DNA from: Atopobiaceae bacterium
GTDB taxonomy: Bacteria > Actinomycetota > Coriobacteriia > Coriobacteriales > Atopobiaceae
Assembly (NCBI GenBank): GCA_017460265.1
Contig: JAFUBJ010000359.1
Coordinates: 1-11,482 of the forward strand
DNA: 11,482 nucleotides
Direction of reading: 5' to 3'
Each line of letters starts with the position of its first letter. Position 1 is the first letter of the stretch. Below are positions 1-6,709 of the stretch, one piece after another. A program made the position numbers and the translations under genes. The notes beneath the pieces are model-generated. The model saw only the letters and a program-made list of their open reading frames with translations, was not told where the DNA came from and searched no databases.

Positions 1-71
1 ACCCCCTCGTGGCCTCCGTCGGGGGCATGCGTGCCGACATACGCTACGAGGCCGCCTTGGACCTGATCTAG
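1..71 (+). CDS. C-terminal end of an unidentified upstream protein (partial)
   Basis: An open frame runs in from the left edge (first complete codon at base 3) and stops at TAG 69-71. It gives 22 residues ending in IRYEAALDLI. Nearly every third codon position is G or C, as in the genes downstream, so I read it as a real gene end. It lies about 125 bp before the platform-protein gene, so it may be the preceding gene of the same pilus operon, where an extension ATPase or a prepilin would be expected. The visible residues do not match any C-terminus I know, so no function is assigned. Confidence 0.5.
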   Translation, partial: PLVASVGGMRADIRYEAALDLI

Positions 72-139
72 GATGGTCCGCCAACATCAACGCAATGCCG
101 ACAAGAGTACACGGACCGATACACGTACTAAGGCGGTGC

Positions 140-148
140 TGTCATAAT
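140..148 (+). promoter_or_regulatory. Possible extended -10 promoter element before the platform gene
   Basis: TGTCATAAT has the form TGn followed by a hexamer one base away from TATAAT. No good -35 hexamer lies 16-18 bp upstream, which is tolerated for extended -10 promoters. It would start a transcript near position 155 and give the downstream pilus genes a promoter of their own. This is inference from a short motif, and read-through from the upstream gene is equally possible. Confidence 0.3.
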
Positions 149-194
149 GGGCAAAGACACGCAGATGACGCCACGCGTCATGGGGAGGCGATAA
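147..194 (+). CDS. Possible 15-residue leader peptide before the platform gene
   Basis: ATG at 147 opens a 15-codon frame (MGKDTQMTPRVMGRR) ending with TAA 192-194, three bases before the ATG of the platform gene. A purine-rich AAGGCGGTG at 130-138 could serve as its ribosome binding site. The ribosome binding site of the next gene lies inside its 3' end, so if translated it would couple translation to the platform protein. The peptide resembles no known family and the frame may be chance. Its ATG also overlaps the candidate -10 at 140-148, and both readings cannot be right for the same transcript. Confidence 0.2.
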   Translation: MGKDTQMTPRVMGRR

Positions 195-197
195 GAG

Positions 198-1250
198 ATG
201 GCAGAGGGCTTGCTCGAGAGCAGCGCGCTGTGCGCGTTCTGCGGCAGCGTCTCGACGATGCTCGCTGCGGGCATCCAGACCGACGAGGCTGTCCACATGC
301 TGTCCGAGAACCGGTCGGACTCACGCTTCAAGCAGGTGTGTTCTGAGGTATACACGCAGCTCATCCGCGGTGAGAGCTTGGCGGAGGCCATGGCGGGCAC
401 CGGTGCCTTCCCGCAGTACGCCGTCGACATGGTCACGGCGGGGGAGAGCTCAGGCCGCCTCGAGGGAGCCCTGCACAACCTCGATCACTACTACGACGAG
501 GAGAGCCGCCTCTTTGCCAAGCTGAGCACCTCCGTCAGCTACCCTGCGGTGCTGCTGTGCATCATGGCGGTCATCCTCGCCTTTACGGTGGCCTTCATCC
601 TGCCGGTGTTCATCAACGTCTACGAGAACATGACAGGATCGCTGACCATCGGTTCGTTTGGGTTTGTGGGAGCCTCGATTGCCATCGGCTGGGTAGCGCT
701 GGTCATCACGCTCGTGGCGACGGTCATCGTGCTTGCCGCCATGTTCGTCTCGCGCTCCGAGGACGGCCGCGAGAAGCTCATCACGCTTCTCGAGAAGGTT
801 CCCTTTACGAGCAAGGCCATGTACCAGATCGCGCTCTCGCGCTTCACTGCGACGATTGCCACCTACGTCTCGTCGGGCATCACGGCTGAGCGTGCCATGG
901 CCGAGGCCATGGCGACCGTCACCAACGAGGGGCTCAAGGCCAAGCTTGAGCGTGCCTATGCGGCAATGGTCAACGCCGAGAACCCGCGCAGCCTCGTGCA
1001 GGCGTTCACCGAGGACGACATCTACGACCCCGTCTACGAGCGCATGCTCGCCGTGGGCTACCGCGCCGGCAGTCTCGACGAGGTGCTCGAGCACCTCTCC
1101 GACGTCTATTTTGACGACGCCATCAACCAGGTCGACCTCCTCATCGCCAAGGTCGAGCCCATCCTGGCCGGCTTCCTCACGCTCACGGTCGGCGGAACCC
1201 TCATCGCCGTCATGCTGCCCCTGGTGGGCATCATGAGGTCCATCGGGTAG
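198..1250 (+). CDS. pilC: Type IV pilus / type II secretion inner-membrane platform protein (PilC/GspF family)
   Basis: This is the polytopic platform protein on which cytoplasmic ATPases act to insert or remove pilin subunits. Two tandem T2SSF domains are visible, at roughly residues 13-137 and 213-340. The first carries the family signature AGESSGRLEGAL (81-92) and the second its counterpart VGYRAGSLDEVL (287-298). Membrane spans are at about 116-139, 159-184 and 322-345, with the typical Glu-Pro (320-321) before the last one. At 350 residues it is the short form lacking the N-terminal extension of proteobacterial PilC, as in Gram-positive ComGB-like proteins. ATG 198 is the first start after an in-frame TAA at 192 and has GGGGAGG at 182-188 as ribosome binding site. 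It leads a run of six closely spaced genes ending with pilT. The family assignment is firm; the symbol is by role. Confidence 0.95.
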   Translation: MAEGLLESSALCAFCGSVSTMLAAGIQTDEAVHMLSENRSDSRFKQVCSEVYTQLIRGESLAEAMAGTGAFPQYAVDMVTAGESSGRLEGALHNLDHYYDEESRLFAKLSTSVSYPAVLLCIMAVILAFTVAFILPVFINVYENMTGSLTIGSFGFVGASIAIGWVALVITLVATVIVLAAMFVSRSEDGREKLITLLEKVPFTSKAMYQIALSRFTATIATYVSSGITAERAMAEAMATVTNEGLKAKLERAYAAMVNAENPRSLVQAFTEDDIYDPVYERMLAVGYRAGSLDEVLEHLSDVYFDDAINQVDLLIAKVEPILAGFLTLTVGGTLIAVMLPLVGIMRSIG

Positions 1251-1255
1251 GCATC

Positions 1256-1582
1256 ATGTATCACGAGCTGACGACAGAAGAACTCGCTCACAGGAAGCGC
1301 CTCCGCATCGTGGCGGCGGCCTGCTTCGCGATAGTTGCCCTGCTCATGGTGTTTGCGGTCCGTGGCATGAGGGAGGGCTTCCGCGAGCAGGGTGCCCAGG
1401 CCATGCGCAGCTCCATACTGTCCGCGGCGCGCCGCTGCTGCGCAGTCGAGGGGTCCTACCCTAAGTCCATCGACTACCTCGAGGAACGCTATGGCCTCAG
1501 GGTGAACGACCGTGACTACGTGGTGACCTATGAGTACTTTGCCGCAAACGTATCGCCGAGCGTCGTGGTGGTGCCACGATGA
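1256..1582 (+). CDS. Small single-span pseudopilin-like protein of the pilus operon
   Basis: This 108-residue protein has a charged N-terminus, one membrane span (about 17-36) and a short extracytoplasmic domain with Cys61-Cys62 and the stretch GSYPKSIDYLEERYGL (66-81). That stretch resembles small proteins I remember from Gram-positive type IV pilus-like loci, where a Gly-x-Tyr-Pro turn precedes a Tyr-Gly-Leu segment. There is no canonical prepilin peptidase site (no Gly-Phe-xxx-Glu ahead of the span), so it is probably an uncleaved minor subunit or accessory protein. ATG 1256 is five bases after the platform gene stop, with GGGTAGG straddling that stop as a weak ribosome binding site, which suggests translational coupling. 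Its last four bases overlap the next gene (ATGA). The role is inferred from position and topology. Confidence 0.8.
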   Translation: MYHELTTEELAHRKRLRIVAAACFAIVALLMVFAVRGMREGFREQGAQAMRSSILSAARRCCAVEGSYPKSIDYLEERYGLRVNDRDYVVTYEYFAANVSPSVVVVPR

Positions 1583-2103
1583 GCCGCGCAACGGGACAGC
1601 TGCCCCTCTCGGTCTTTGGGGACCGGGCTGATGCCGCCGCAAGTGGCAGGAACGATTTTGACGGCCTCTTCTCGGTCGCGCTCTTCATGGTGTTCATCAC
1701 CGTGGTCCTCGTCTCGCTTCTGGTGGGGACGCGCATCTATAGCAGGATCGACCGCCAGCAGGCCGAGATCGACGACTCCCGTCTGGGGATGAGCCTGCTC
1801 GTCAACTACGTTCGCGCGACGGACGCCGCCGACAGCGTGGGGGAGGGGGAGGGTCCTGAGGGGAAGGCGCTCGTGCTCATGGAGCACCTTCGCAGCGGCA
1901 CCTACGAGACGCGCATCTATCTCTACCAGGGGCAGATCGTGGAGGAGTATGCCCCTGCGGGCAAGCCGTACGCGCCCGAGAAGGCGTCCCAGATCATGGA
2001 GAGCGGCAGCTTCAAGTTTGATTACACGGACGGCCTGCTCACCATCACCACCGATGCCGGATCAGCCGAGGTGGCCCTGCGCTGTGCGAAGGGAGGTGCG
2101 TGA
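1579..2103 (+). CDS. Single-span pilus-operon protein, DUF4860-like
   Basis: This 174-residue protein has a polar N-terminal segment of about 28 residues, one hydrophobic span (about 31-52) and a β-rich-looking exterior domain (about 95-170) with the repeated pattern RIYLYQGQIVEEY (112-124). Layout and sequence recall the DUF4860 family of pilus-like loci in Firmicutes and Coriobacteriia, from memory and unverified. The span is preceded by Gly29 but has no Glu at +5, so prepilin peptidase processing is doubtful. The start overlaps the previous stop as ATGA, typical of translational coupling. The likely job is a minor pseudopilin or a scaffold for pilus assembly. A general membrane-anchored protein of unknown role is the alternative. 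Confidence 0.8.
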   Translation: MSRATGQLPLSVFGDRADAAASGRNDFDGLFSVALFMVFITVVLVSLLVGTRIYSRIDRQQAEIDDSRLGMSLLVNYVRATDAADSVGEGEGPEGKALVLMEHLRSGTYETRIYLYQGQIVEEYAPAGKPYAPEKASQIMESGSFKFDYTDGLLTITTDAGSAEVALRCAKGGA

Positions 2104-2104
2104 G

Positions 2105-2500
2105 ATGTCGACGCCCTCACCGCTGACCAGCTCCTCTCATCAGGCGCAGCCCGCCCATGAGAGCGGATACCTCATCGAGGCGCTCTTCCTGCTGACCATC
2201 TTGGCCACGGCCATCGCGGTCTTCATGAGCATCTTCTCGCTTGCCGCACGCCGTGGCAACGAGAGCGCCGCGCTCGATGCGGCCACGCACGCGGCGGCAA
2301 ACGTTGCCGAGCGCTTCTCGGCAGACCCCACCTCCGCGCAAGCGGAATACGACGAGGACGGATACCGGGTTACCTGCGACATCACGCCCGAGCAGACCGA
2401 GGCGGGCACGCTCTATCGCGCCAAGGTGACCGTCTGGGCCGATTCGGGCGAGGAACTCTACGCGATCTCGACCGCACGCTACGTGAGCGGGGTGAGTTGA
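2105..2500 (+). CDS. Prepilin-like protein with an atypical cleavage site
   Basis: This 131-residue protein has a 20-residue hydrophilic leader followed by SGYLIEALFLLTILATAIAV (20-39), which looks like a prepilin N-terminus merging into its membrane helix (about 22-45). The usual site is Gly before Phe with Glu at +5. Here Glu25 falls at +4 if cleavage follows Gly21, or at +5 if it follows Ser20, so the site is off register. The small mature domain (about 60-130) has no motif I recognise. I chose ATG 2105, one base after the previous stop, because GGGAGG (2091-2096) sits eight bases upstream. Longer in-frame starts fall inside the preceding gene. It is probably a minor pseudopilin assembled by the adjacent platform protein and ATPase. 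Confidence 0.85.
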   Translation: MSTPSPLTSSSHQAQPAHESGYLIEALFLLTILATAIAVFMSIFSLAARRGNESAALDAATHAAANVAERFSADPTSAQAEYDEDGYRVTCDITPEQTEAGTLYRAKVTVWADSGEELYAISTARYVSGVS

Positions 2501-2501
2501 C

Positions 2502-3005
2502 ATGGACTCTCCGCGCCAGCAGGTCCACATCGGGCCCATCTCGCTCTTCACGCTCGTGGCGTCACTGGGCATGGCCGTCCTCGCCGTGCTCGCCCTCTCG
2601 ACCTCCAATGCGATGTATGCGCTGGCCAACCGTGCGGCCGACATGACCTCGGAGCTCTATGTGGCCGAGACCTGCGCGCAGCGCTTCGTGGCCGACCTCG
2701 ACACCGCGCTCTCTCAGGCGGCGTCGGGCGCTGATGCGCGCACGGCCGTGTCAGGCCAGCTCGGTACTCTTGCCTCGGCAGCCGAGCGCGAAGCGGCAAA
2801 CGGTGCGTCAGGCATAAAGACCACCGTAAGTGCAAGCATGGAAGGCGACGAGGTCACGGCCGTGGTGACCACCCCTATCGGACGGCGCATCGACGTGCGT
2901 ATCGAGGTGGCTGCAGACGGCACCTACCAGATTGTTCAATGGAAGACGACGACGGAGACGGACAGCTCGGGGGTCGGAGAGACGCTCTGGTCGCCGACAG
3001 GTTAA
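2502..3005 (+). CDS. Single-span accessory protein of the pilus operon, function unknown
   Basis: This 167-residue protein has a short N-terminus, one membrane span (about 13-35, beginning IGPISLFTLVASLGMAVLAV at 10-29), an Ala-rich helical segment (about 40-100) and a C-terminal β-rich segment (about 105-150). It recalls a family of small proteins in Firmicutes pilus-like loci that start with a similar Gly-x-x-Ser helix, from memory. There is Gly11 before the helix but no Glu at +5, so prepilin processing is not supported. ATG 2502 is one base after the preceding stop, with GGGGTGAG (2489-2496) as ribosome binding site. Placement between a prepilin-like gene and pilT supports a role in pilus assembly, which is inference. 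Confidence 0.8.
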   Translation: MDSPRQQVHIGPISLFTLVASLGMAVLAVLALSTSNAMYALANRAADMTSELYVAETCAQRFVADLDTALSQAASGADARTAVSGQLGTLASAAEREAANGASGIKTTVSASMEGDEVTAVVTTPIGRRIDVRIEVAADGTYQIVQWKTTTETDSSGVGETLWSPTG

Positions 3006-3017
3006 GGAGTGGTAGCC

Positions 3018-4091
3018 ATGGAACTGAAGGAACTGCTGCAGCAGATGGTCGACGTCAACGCGTCGGACGTGTTTGTGATTGCTGGACTTCCGCTGAGCTA
3101 TAAGCAGGGCGGTGTGCAGGTGCGCACCAACTCGGAGCCGTTGAGGCCGGAACACACAGAGGCATTTATTCGCGGGCTCTACGAGCTCGCCCACCGCGAC
3201 TTTGACTTCTTCCTGAGAAACGAGAACCACGACGACGACTTCTCGTTTGCTGCCGCAGGCATCGGCCGCTTCCGCGCTAACGTGCTGCGCCAGCGCGGCT
3301 CTCTTGGGGCGGTCATCCGCGTCATTCCCTTTGGCCTGCCCGACCCGGTCGAAAACCACATCCCAGACGAGGTCATGCGCCTTGCAAGCCTGAAGAACGG
3401 CCTGGTCCTGGTCACGGGGCCCGCCGGTTCGGGCAAGTCCACCACGCTCGCGTGCATCATCGACCGCCTGAACCAAACGCGCTCGGGCCACATCATCACG
3501 ATGGAGGACCCCATCGAGTACGTGCATCGCCACGGCCAGTGCATCGTGACGCAGCGCGAGGTCCCCACCGACGTCGCCACCTACGCGGAGGCGCTGCGCT
3601 CGGCCATGCGCGAGAGCCCCGACGTGATCTTGCTGGGCGAGATGCGTGACTACGAGACCATCGGCACGGCCGTGACCGCGGCCGAGATGGCCCAGCTCAT
3701 CTTCTCCACCCTGCACACGACGAGCGCGGCAGGCACCGTCGACCGCATCATCGATGCCTTCCCTGCAGCTCAGCAGCGTCAGATTCGCATCCAGCTCTCC
3801 ATCGTGCTGCAGGCGGTCGTGTCCCAGCAGCTGGTCCCCACCATCGATGGCGGCGTCATCCCGGCGTTTGAGATCATGCAGACCAACACGGCCATCCGCA
3901 ACCTCATTCGCGAAGAGAAGAGCTACCAGATTGACTCGGTCATCGCAGCCTCGGGTAAACAGGGTATGAGGACCATGGACCAGAGCCTCTTTGACCTTGT
4001 CAAAGATGGTATCGTGTCAAAGGAGATGGCGCTCCAGTACAGCGTGCACCAAGAGGCGCTCGAGCATCGCTTCGAGGCGGAGCACATCTAG
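3018..4091 (+). CDS. pilT: PilT-type type IV pilus ATPase
   Basis: This is a hexameric secretion ATPase of the PilT/GspE superfamily, which in typical systems powers pilin disassembly and pilus retraction. In the 357-residue protein I see Walker A GPAGSGKST (134-142), the Asp box TMEDPIEYVH (161-170), Walker B ESPDVILLGEMRD (199-211), the His box AQLIFSTLHT (225-234) and the PilT-typical AIRNLIREEK (292-301). Length and the missing GspE N-terminal and zinc-finger regions fit PilT rather than PilB. I chose ATG 3018 over GTG 3009 because AAGGAG (3004-3009) is correctly spaced for it and the GTG overlaps that site. It closes the pilus operon. Because it is the only ATPase seen here, it could also drive extension if no PilB is encoded nearby. 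Confidence 0.95.
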   Translation: MELKELLQQMVDVNASDVFVIAGLPLSYKQGGVQVRTNSEPLRPEHTEAFIRGLYELAHRDFDFFLRNENHDDDFSFAAAGIGRFRANVLRQRGSLGAVIRVIPFGLPDPVENHIPDEVMRLASLKNGLVLVTGPAGSGKSTTLACIIDRLNQTRSGHIITMEDPIEYVHRHGQCIVTQREVPTDVATYAEALRSAMRESPDVILLGEMRDYETIGTAVTAAEMAQLIFSTLHTTSAAGTVDRIIDAFPAAQQRQIRIQLSIVLQAVVSQQLVPTIDGGVIPAFEIMQTNTAIRNLIREEKSYQIDSVIAASGKQGMRTMDQSLFDLVKDGIVSKEMALQYSVHQEALEHRFEAEHI

Positions 4092-4104
4092 CGGTCAGTC
4101 CGAC

Positions 4105-4143
4105 CCGGGCGTACGGAGCTCGTGCCGCCGCCCGGCTTGTTTT
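4105..4143 (+). terminator. Hairpin with T-rich tail between pilT and purE
   Basis: CCGGGCG (4105-4111) pairs with CGCCCGG (4129-4135), and an inner CGG/CCG pair (4114-4116 with 4125-4127) extends the stem past small bulges. TTGTTTT follows at 4137-4143. This fits an intrinsic terminator for the pilus operon. It ends directly against the purE ribosome binding site, so purE must be read through it, be transcribed from a promoter inside pilT, or be controlled by the hairpin itself. Confidence 0.6.
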
Positions 4144-4159
4144 GGATAGGAGCCTCCAC

Positions 4160-4621
4160 ATGGCAGATACGCCGTTGGTTGGAATCATCATGGGGTCCAA
4201 GTCGGACCTTCCCGTCATGCAGGCGTGCATCGACCAGCTTGAGGAGTTTGGCGTTCCGTATGAGCTGGTCATTGCCTCGGCGCACCGTAACCCGGCAAAG
4301 GTTCACGAATGGGCGAGCATGGCGGTCGAGCGCGGCATGAAGGTCATCGTCGCCGCAGCGGGCAAGGCCGCCCATCTTGGCGGTGTCGTTGCGGCCTACA
4401 CGCCGCTTCCCATCGTGGGTGTCCCCATGAAGACGAGCGACCTGGGAGGCATGGACTCACTTCTGTCCATGGTGCAGATGCCCTCTGGCGTGCCTGTGGC
4501 CTGCGTTGCCATCAACGGCGCCAAGAATGCCGCCATCTATGCAACCCAGATTATCGGCGCGACCGTTCCCGAGTACCGCGACAAGATCGTTGCCTTCAAG
4601 CAGGCGATGGCAGAGGCATAG
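4160..4621 (+). CDS. purE: N5-carboxyaminoimidazole ribonucleotide mutase (PurE, class I)
   Basis: PurE converts N5-CAIR to CAIR in de novo purine synthesis in the cytoplasm, working with the carboxylase PurK, which is not in this window. The 153-residue protein has the full class I signature: GSKSD (12-16) at the substrate site, SAHRNP (40-45) with the catalytic His, AGKAAHLGG (67-75) and SLLSMVQMPSGVPV (100-113). Length is normal. I chose ATG 4160 because ATAGGAG (4146-4152) is seven bases upstream; the in-frame TTG at 4142 would precede that site. The sortase gene begins 14 bp after its stop and is probably co-transcribed. Confidence 0.98.
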   Translation: MADTPLVGIIMGSKSDLPVMQACIDQLEEFGVPYELVIASAHRNPAKVHEWASMAVERGMKVIVAAAGKAAHLGGVVAAYTPLPIVGVPMKTSDLGGMDSLLSMVQMPSGVPVACVAINGAKNAAIYATQIIGATVPEYRDKIVAFKQAMAEA

Positions 4622-4635
4622 AAGCGAGGTAATCC

Positions 4636-5499
4636 ATGGCAGGAAAGCACATGAGGGTCGAAGAGCCGATGGCCCAGGGTGCGCAGGGCTTCGTCCCTGC
4701 GGCGGAGCGCCCGCGCAAGAAGAAGTCGCTCAGGCGCACGATCTCGACTATCCTCATCCTAGTTGGTCTGGCACTTCTGCTTGCGGCGGGCGGCATGTGG
4801 GGTTACGCGCGCTTCCGCTATTGGCGTCAGGACCAGATGAACAAGCAGCTCGCCGAGCATGTCGTCGTGGCGGAGCCGACCGAGGAGAAGAAGTGCCCCA
4901 TCGAGATTGACTGGGCGGCTCTCAAGGCCGTCAACGACGATGTCGTCGGTTGGATCTATGTGCCGGGCACCGTGGTGAACTACCCCGTTTACCAGGGCGT
5001 TGACAACGACGAGTACCTCCGCACCAACGCGCTGGGGGAGTGGAGCGTGGGCGGACAGGTCTTCCTTGACGCCGAGAGCACGGCTCCCGGCATGGTTGAC
5101 CAGCAGTCCATCCTCTATGGTCACCACCTCAACGACGGAACGATGTTCCAGCCGCTGTCGCTCCTTGACAACCAGGAGGTCTTCGACAAGACTGACACGA
5201 TCTGGTACGTCACCGAGACTGACAACTTTGAGCTCGAGCCGCTGTTCATGTATTTCGTCGAGCCGTACGACGAAACCGTGAGGAAGTTCCGCTTTAACTC
5301 GGAAGAGGAGTTCCGCACCTACCTCAAGGGCAAGCTTGACATTGCCGTGACGCGTCGAGCTGACGCCGACCAGCTGGTCACCTCTGCTCAGCGCGTGCTC
5401 ACGATGTCTACCTGCAACTACTACGACGGGTACGGGCGCTCGATTCTGGTTGCTATCGAGAAGCCGGCTGAGCAGCCTGCGGAGCAGCCGGCAGCGTGA
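4636..5499 (+). CDS. Class B sortase
   Basis: Membrane-anchored cysteine transpeptidase that cuts surface proteins at a sorting signal and joins them to cell wall or pilin lysines. The 287-residue protein has a basic N-terminus (RKKKSLRR, 27-34), one membrane span (about 35-57) and an extracellular sortase domain (about 90-275). Catalytic His163 lies in ILYGHHLNDGTMF (159-171), Cys260 in LTMSTCNYYDG (255-265) and Arg268 in YGRSILVA (266-273). The GHHxNDGTMF and TxSTC patterns and the long His-Cys spacing mark class B. A short Pro-Ala-Glu-Gln tail ends the protein. No substrate with a sorting signal is encoded here, so the target is unknown. ATG 4636 is preceded by AGCGAGG; the next in-frame ATG (4651) is less likely. 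Placement directly behind purE is unexpected for its function. Confidence 0.95.
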   Translation: MAGKHMRVEEPMAQGAQGFVPAAERPRKKKSLRRTISTILILVGLALLLAAGGMWGYARFRYWRQDQMNKQLAEHVVVAEPTEEKKCPIEIDWAALKAVNDDVVGWIYVPGTVVNYPVYQGVDNDEYLRTNALGEWSVGGQVFLDAESTAPGMVDQQSILYGHHLNDGTMFQPLSLLDNQEVFDKTDTIWYVTETDNFELEPLFMYFVEPYDETVRKFRFNSEEEFRTYLKGKLDIAVTRRADADQLVTSAQRVLTMSTCNYYDGYGRSILVAIEKPAEQPAEQPAA

Positions 5500-5539
5500 T
5501 GGCCGGCCGTGCGTTGAACGACAAACCCCTGTAACTCGT

Positions 5540-5575
5540 GTGGGCCGCGTTGGCACGGATGCCAGCGCGGCCCAC
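5540..5575 (+). terminator. Long GC-rich hairpin between the sortase gene and purM
   Basis: A 16-bp stem (5540-5555 with 5560-5575) has one G-U wobble and a four-base CGGA loop. The arms run from GTGGGCCGCG inward to TGGCA. No T-tract follows, so it would be a U-less terminator of the kind common in high-GC actinobacteria, or an mRNA-stabilising hairpin for purE-sortase. It is the only clear element in the 133-bp gap besides the purM leader. Confidence 0.6.
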
Positions 5576-5582
5576 TGCCGTG

Positions 5583-5588
5583 TATGAT
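5583..5588 (+). promoter_or_regulatory. Possible -10 box of purM
   Basis: TATGAT differs from the consensus -10 at one base and is preceded directly by TG. It lies eight bases beyond the GC hairpin, and a transcript would start about 40 bases before purM. The region where a -35 should be (5560-5565) falls in the right arm of the hairpin and does not match well, so the call is tentative. Confidence 0.35.
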
Positions 5589-5632
5589 TAGATGCGCAAA
5601 GAGAGCTGGCTTGCAGCATTTGGAGGAAACGA

Positions 5633-6703
5633 ATGGCAGAAGAGAAGAGGCACGTGACCTACGCCGACGCGGGTGTGGATGTTGATGAGGGCGCCCGTGC
5701 GGTCGACGCAATCAAGGCTGCGGTGGCAGCTACCAACCGCCCTGAGGTCATCGGTGGCCTGGGAGGGTTTGGCTCGCTCTTCTCGGCGGCTGCGCTCAAG
5801 GACATGGAGGATCCGGTGCTCGTGAGCGGCACCGACGGCGTGGGAACCAAGCTTGCCATCGCGCAGCTGCTCGACCGGCACGACACGGTGGGCGAGGACC
5901 TGGTTGCCATGTGCGTGGACGACATCGTCGTGTCGGGCGCCGAGCCGCTGTTCTTCCTTGACTACGTGGCCATAGGCAAGCTTCGTGCCGAGCACGTGGC
6001 GCAGATCGTCTCTGGCATTGCCGAGGGCTGCCGCAAGAGCGGATGCGCGCTGGTGGGCGGCGAGATGGCCGAGCACCCGGGCGTCATGGCCGCCGATGAC
6101 TACGACCTCGCCGGCTTTGTGGTGGGCGTAGCCGACCGACCAAAGATGATCGGTCCCGACCTGGTGCGAGAGGGAGACGTCGTGCTGGGCATCCCCAGCT
6201 CGGGCATCCACTCCAACGGGTACTCGCTCGTGCGCAAGGTTGCCATCGAGGGCAAGACCGTCGAAGAGCTGAACGAGCCCCTCGACGAGCTGGGCGGCGA
6301 GAGCCTGGCAGACGCCGTACTGCGTCCGACCACCATCTATGCAGGAGCCCTCATCCGTGCGCTGCGTGCCGGTGCGCCGATTCACGCCATGGCCCACATC
6401 ACCGGTGGCGGCATCACCGAGAACCTCAATCGCGCGCTTCCGTCCACTCTTGACGCGGTGGTTGACCGCGGCGGAGAGAGTGGCCCGGCGTGGGACATTC
6501 CTCCCGTGATCACCTACATGGTCGACGCGGCCGGCCTCACTCAGGACGAGGCTTACAAGACCTTCAACATGGGCGTGGGCATGAGCGTCATCTGCGCACC
6601 CGCCGACGCCGATCGCGTTCGCGATCTTCTTGCCGCCGAGGGCCTTGAGACCTTCCCCATGGGTGAGATTGTCTCTGGCACAGGTGTGGTTCGATACCGT
6701 TAG
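5633..6703 (+). CDS. purM: Phosphoribosylformylglycinamidine cyclo-ligase (AIR synthetase)
   Basis: PurM closes the imidazole ring, converting FGAM and ATP to AIR, the step before PurK/PurE in purine synthesis. The 356-residue protein shows the family motifs in order: TYADAGVD (9-16), SGTDGVGTK (65-73), CVDDIVVSGAEPLFFLDY (94-111), ALVGGEMAEHPG (139-150), SSGIHSNGYSLVR (189-201), HITGGGITENLNR (255-267) and FNMGVGM (311-317). Small departures from the E. coli wording, such as Asp96 for Asn and EMAEHPG for ETAEMPG, are conservative. ATG 5633 has GGAGGAA (5622-5628) six to seven bases upstream. It is followed by purN after a 63-bp gap holding a tandem repeat. Confidence 0.98.
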   Translation: MAEEKRHVTYADAGVDVDEGARAVDAIKAAVAATNRPEVIGGLGGFGSLFSAAALKDMEDPVLVSGTDGVGTKLAIAQLLDRHDTVGEDLVAMCVDDIVVSGAEPLFFLDYVAIGKLRAEHVAQIVSGIAEGCRKSGCALVGGEMAEHPGVMAADDYDLAGFVVGVADRPKMIGPDLVREGDVVLGIPSSGIHSNGYSLVRKVAIEGKTVEELNEPLDELGGESLADAVLRPTTIYAGALIRALRAGAPIHAMAHITGGGITENLNRALPSTLDAVVDRGGESGPAWDIPPVITYMVDAAGLTQDEAYKTFNMGVGMSVICAPADADRVRDLLAAEGLETFPMGEIVSGTGVVRYR

Positions 6704-6709
6704 GTCATG

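Noticed and set aside
1..197. tRNA or other structured RNA in the left gap
   Set aside because: No cloverleaf, no conserved tRNA arm sequences and no riboswitch core that I could find here or in the other gaps.
3009..3017. GTG 3009 as the start of pilT
   Set aside because: The GTG overlaps the AAGGAG ribosome binding site that fits ATG 3018.
2808..3716. Long minus-strand open frame opposite pilT
   Set aside because: pilT carries all its family motifs on the plus strand. The opposite frame is a GC-rich artefact with no recognisable domain.
4759..5619. Long minus-strand open frame opposite the sortase gene
   Set aside because: The plus-strand frame has an intact sortase with catalytic His, Cys and Arg. 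The minus frame shows no motif and also runs across the intergenic hairpin.
5588..6397. Minus-strand open frame opposite purM
   Set aside because: A shadow of the strongly biased purM codons, with no family resemblance.
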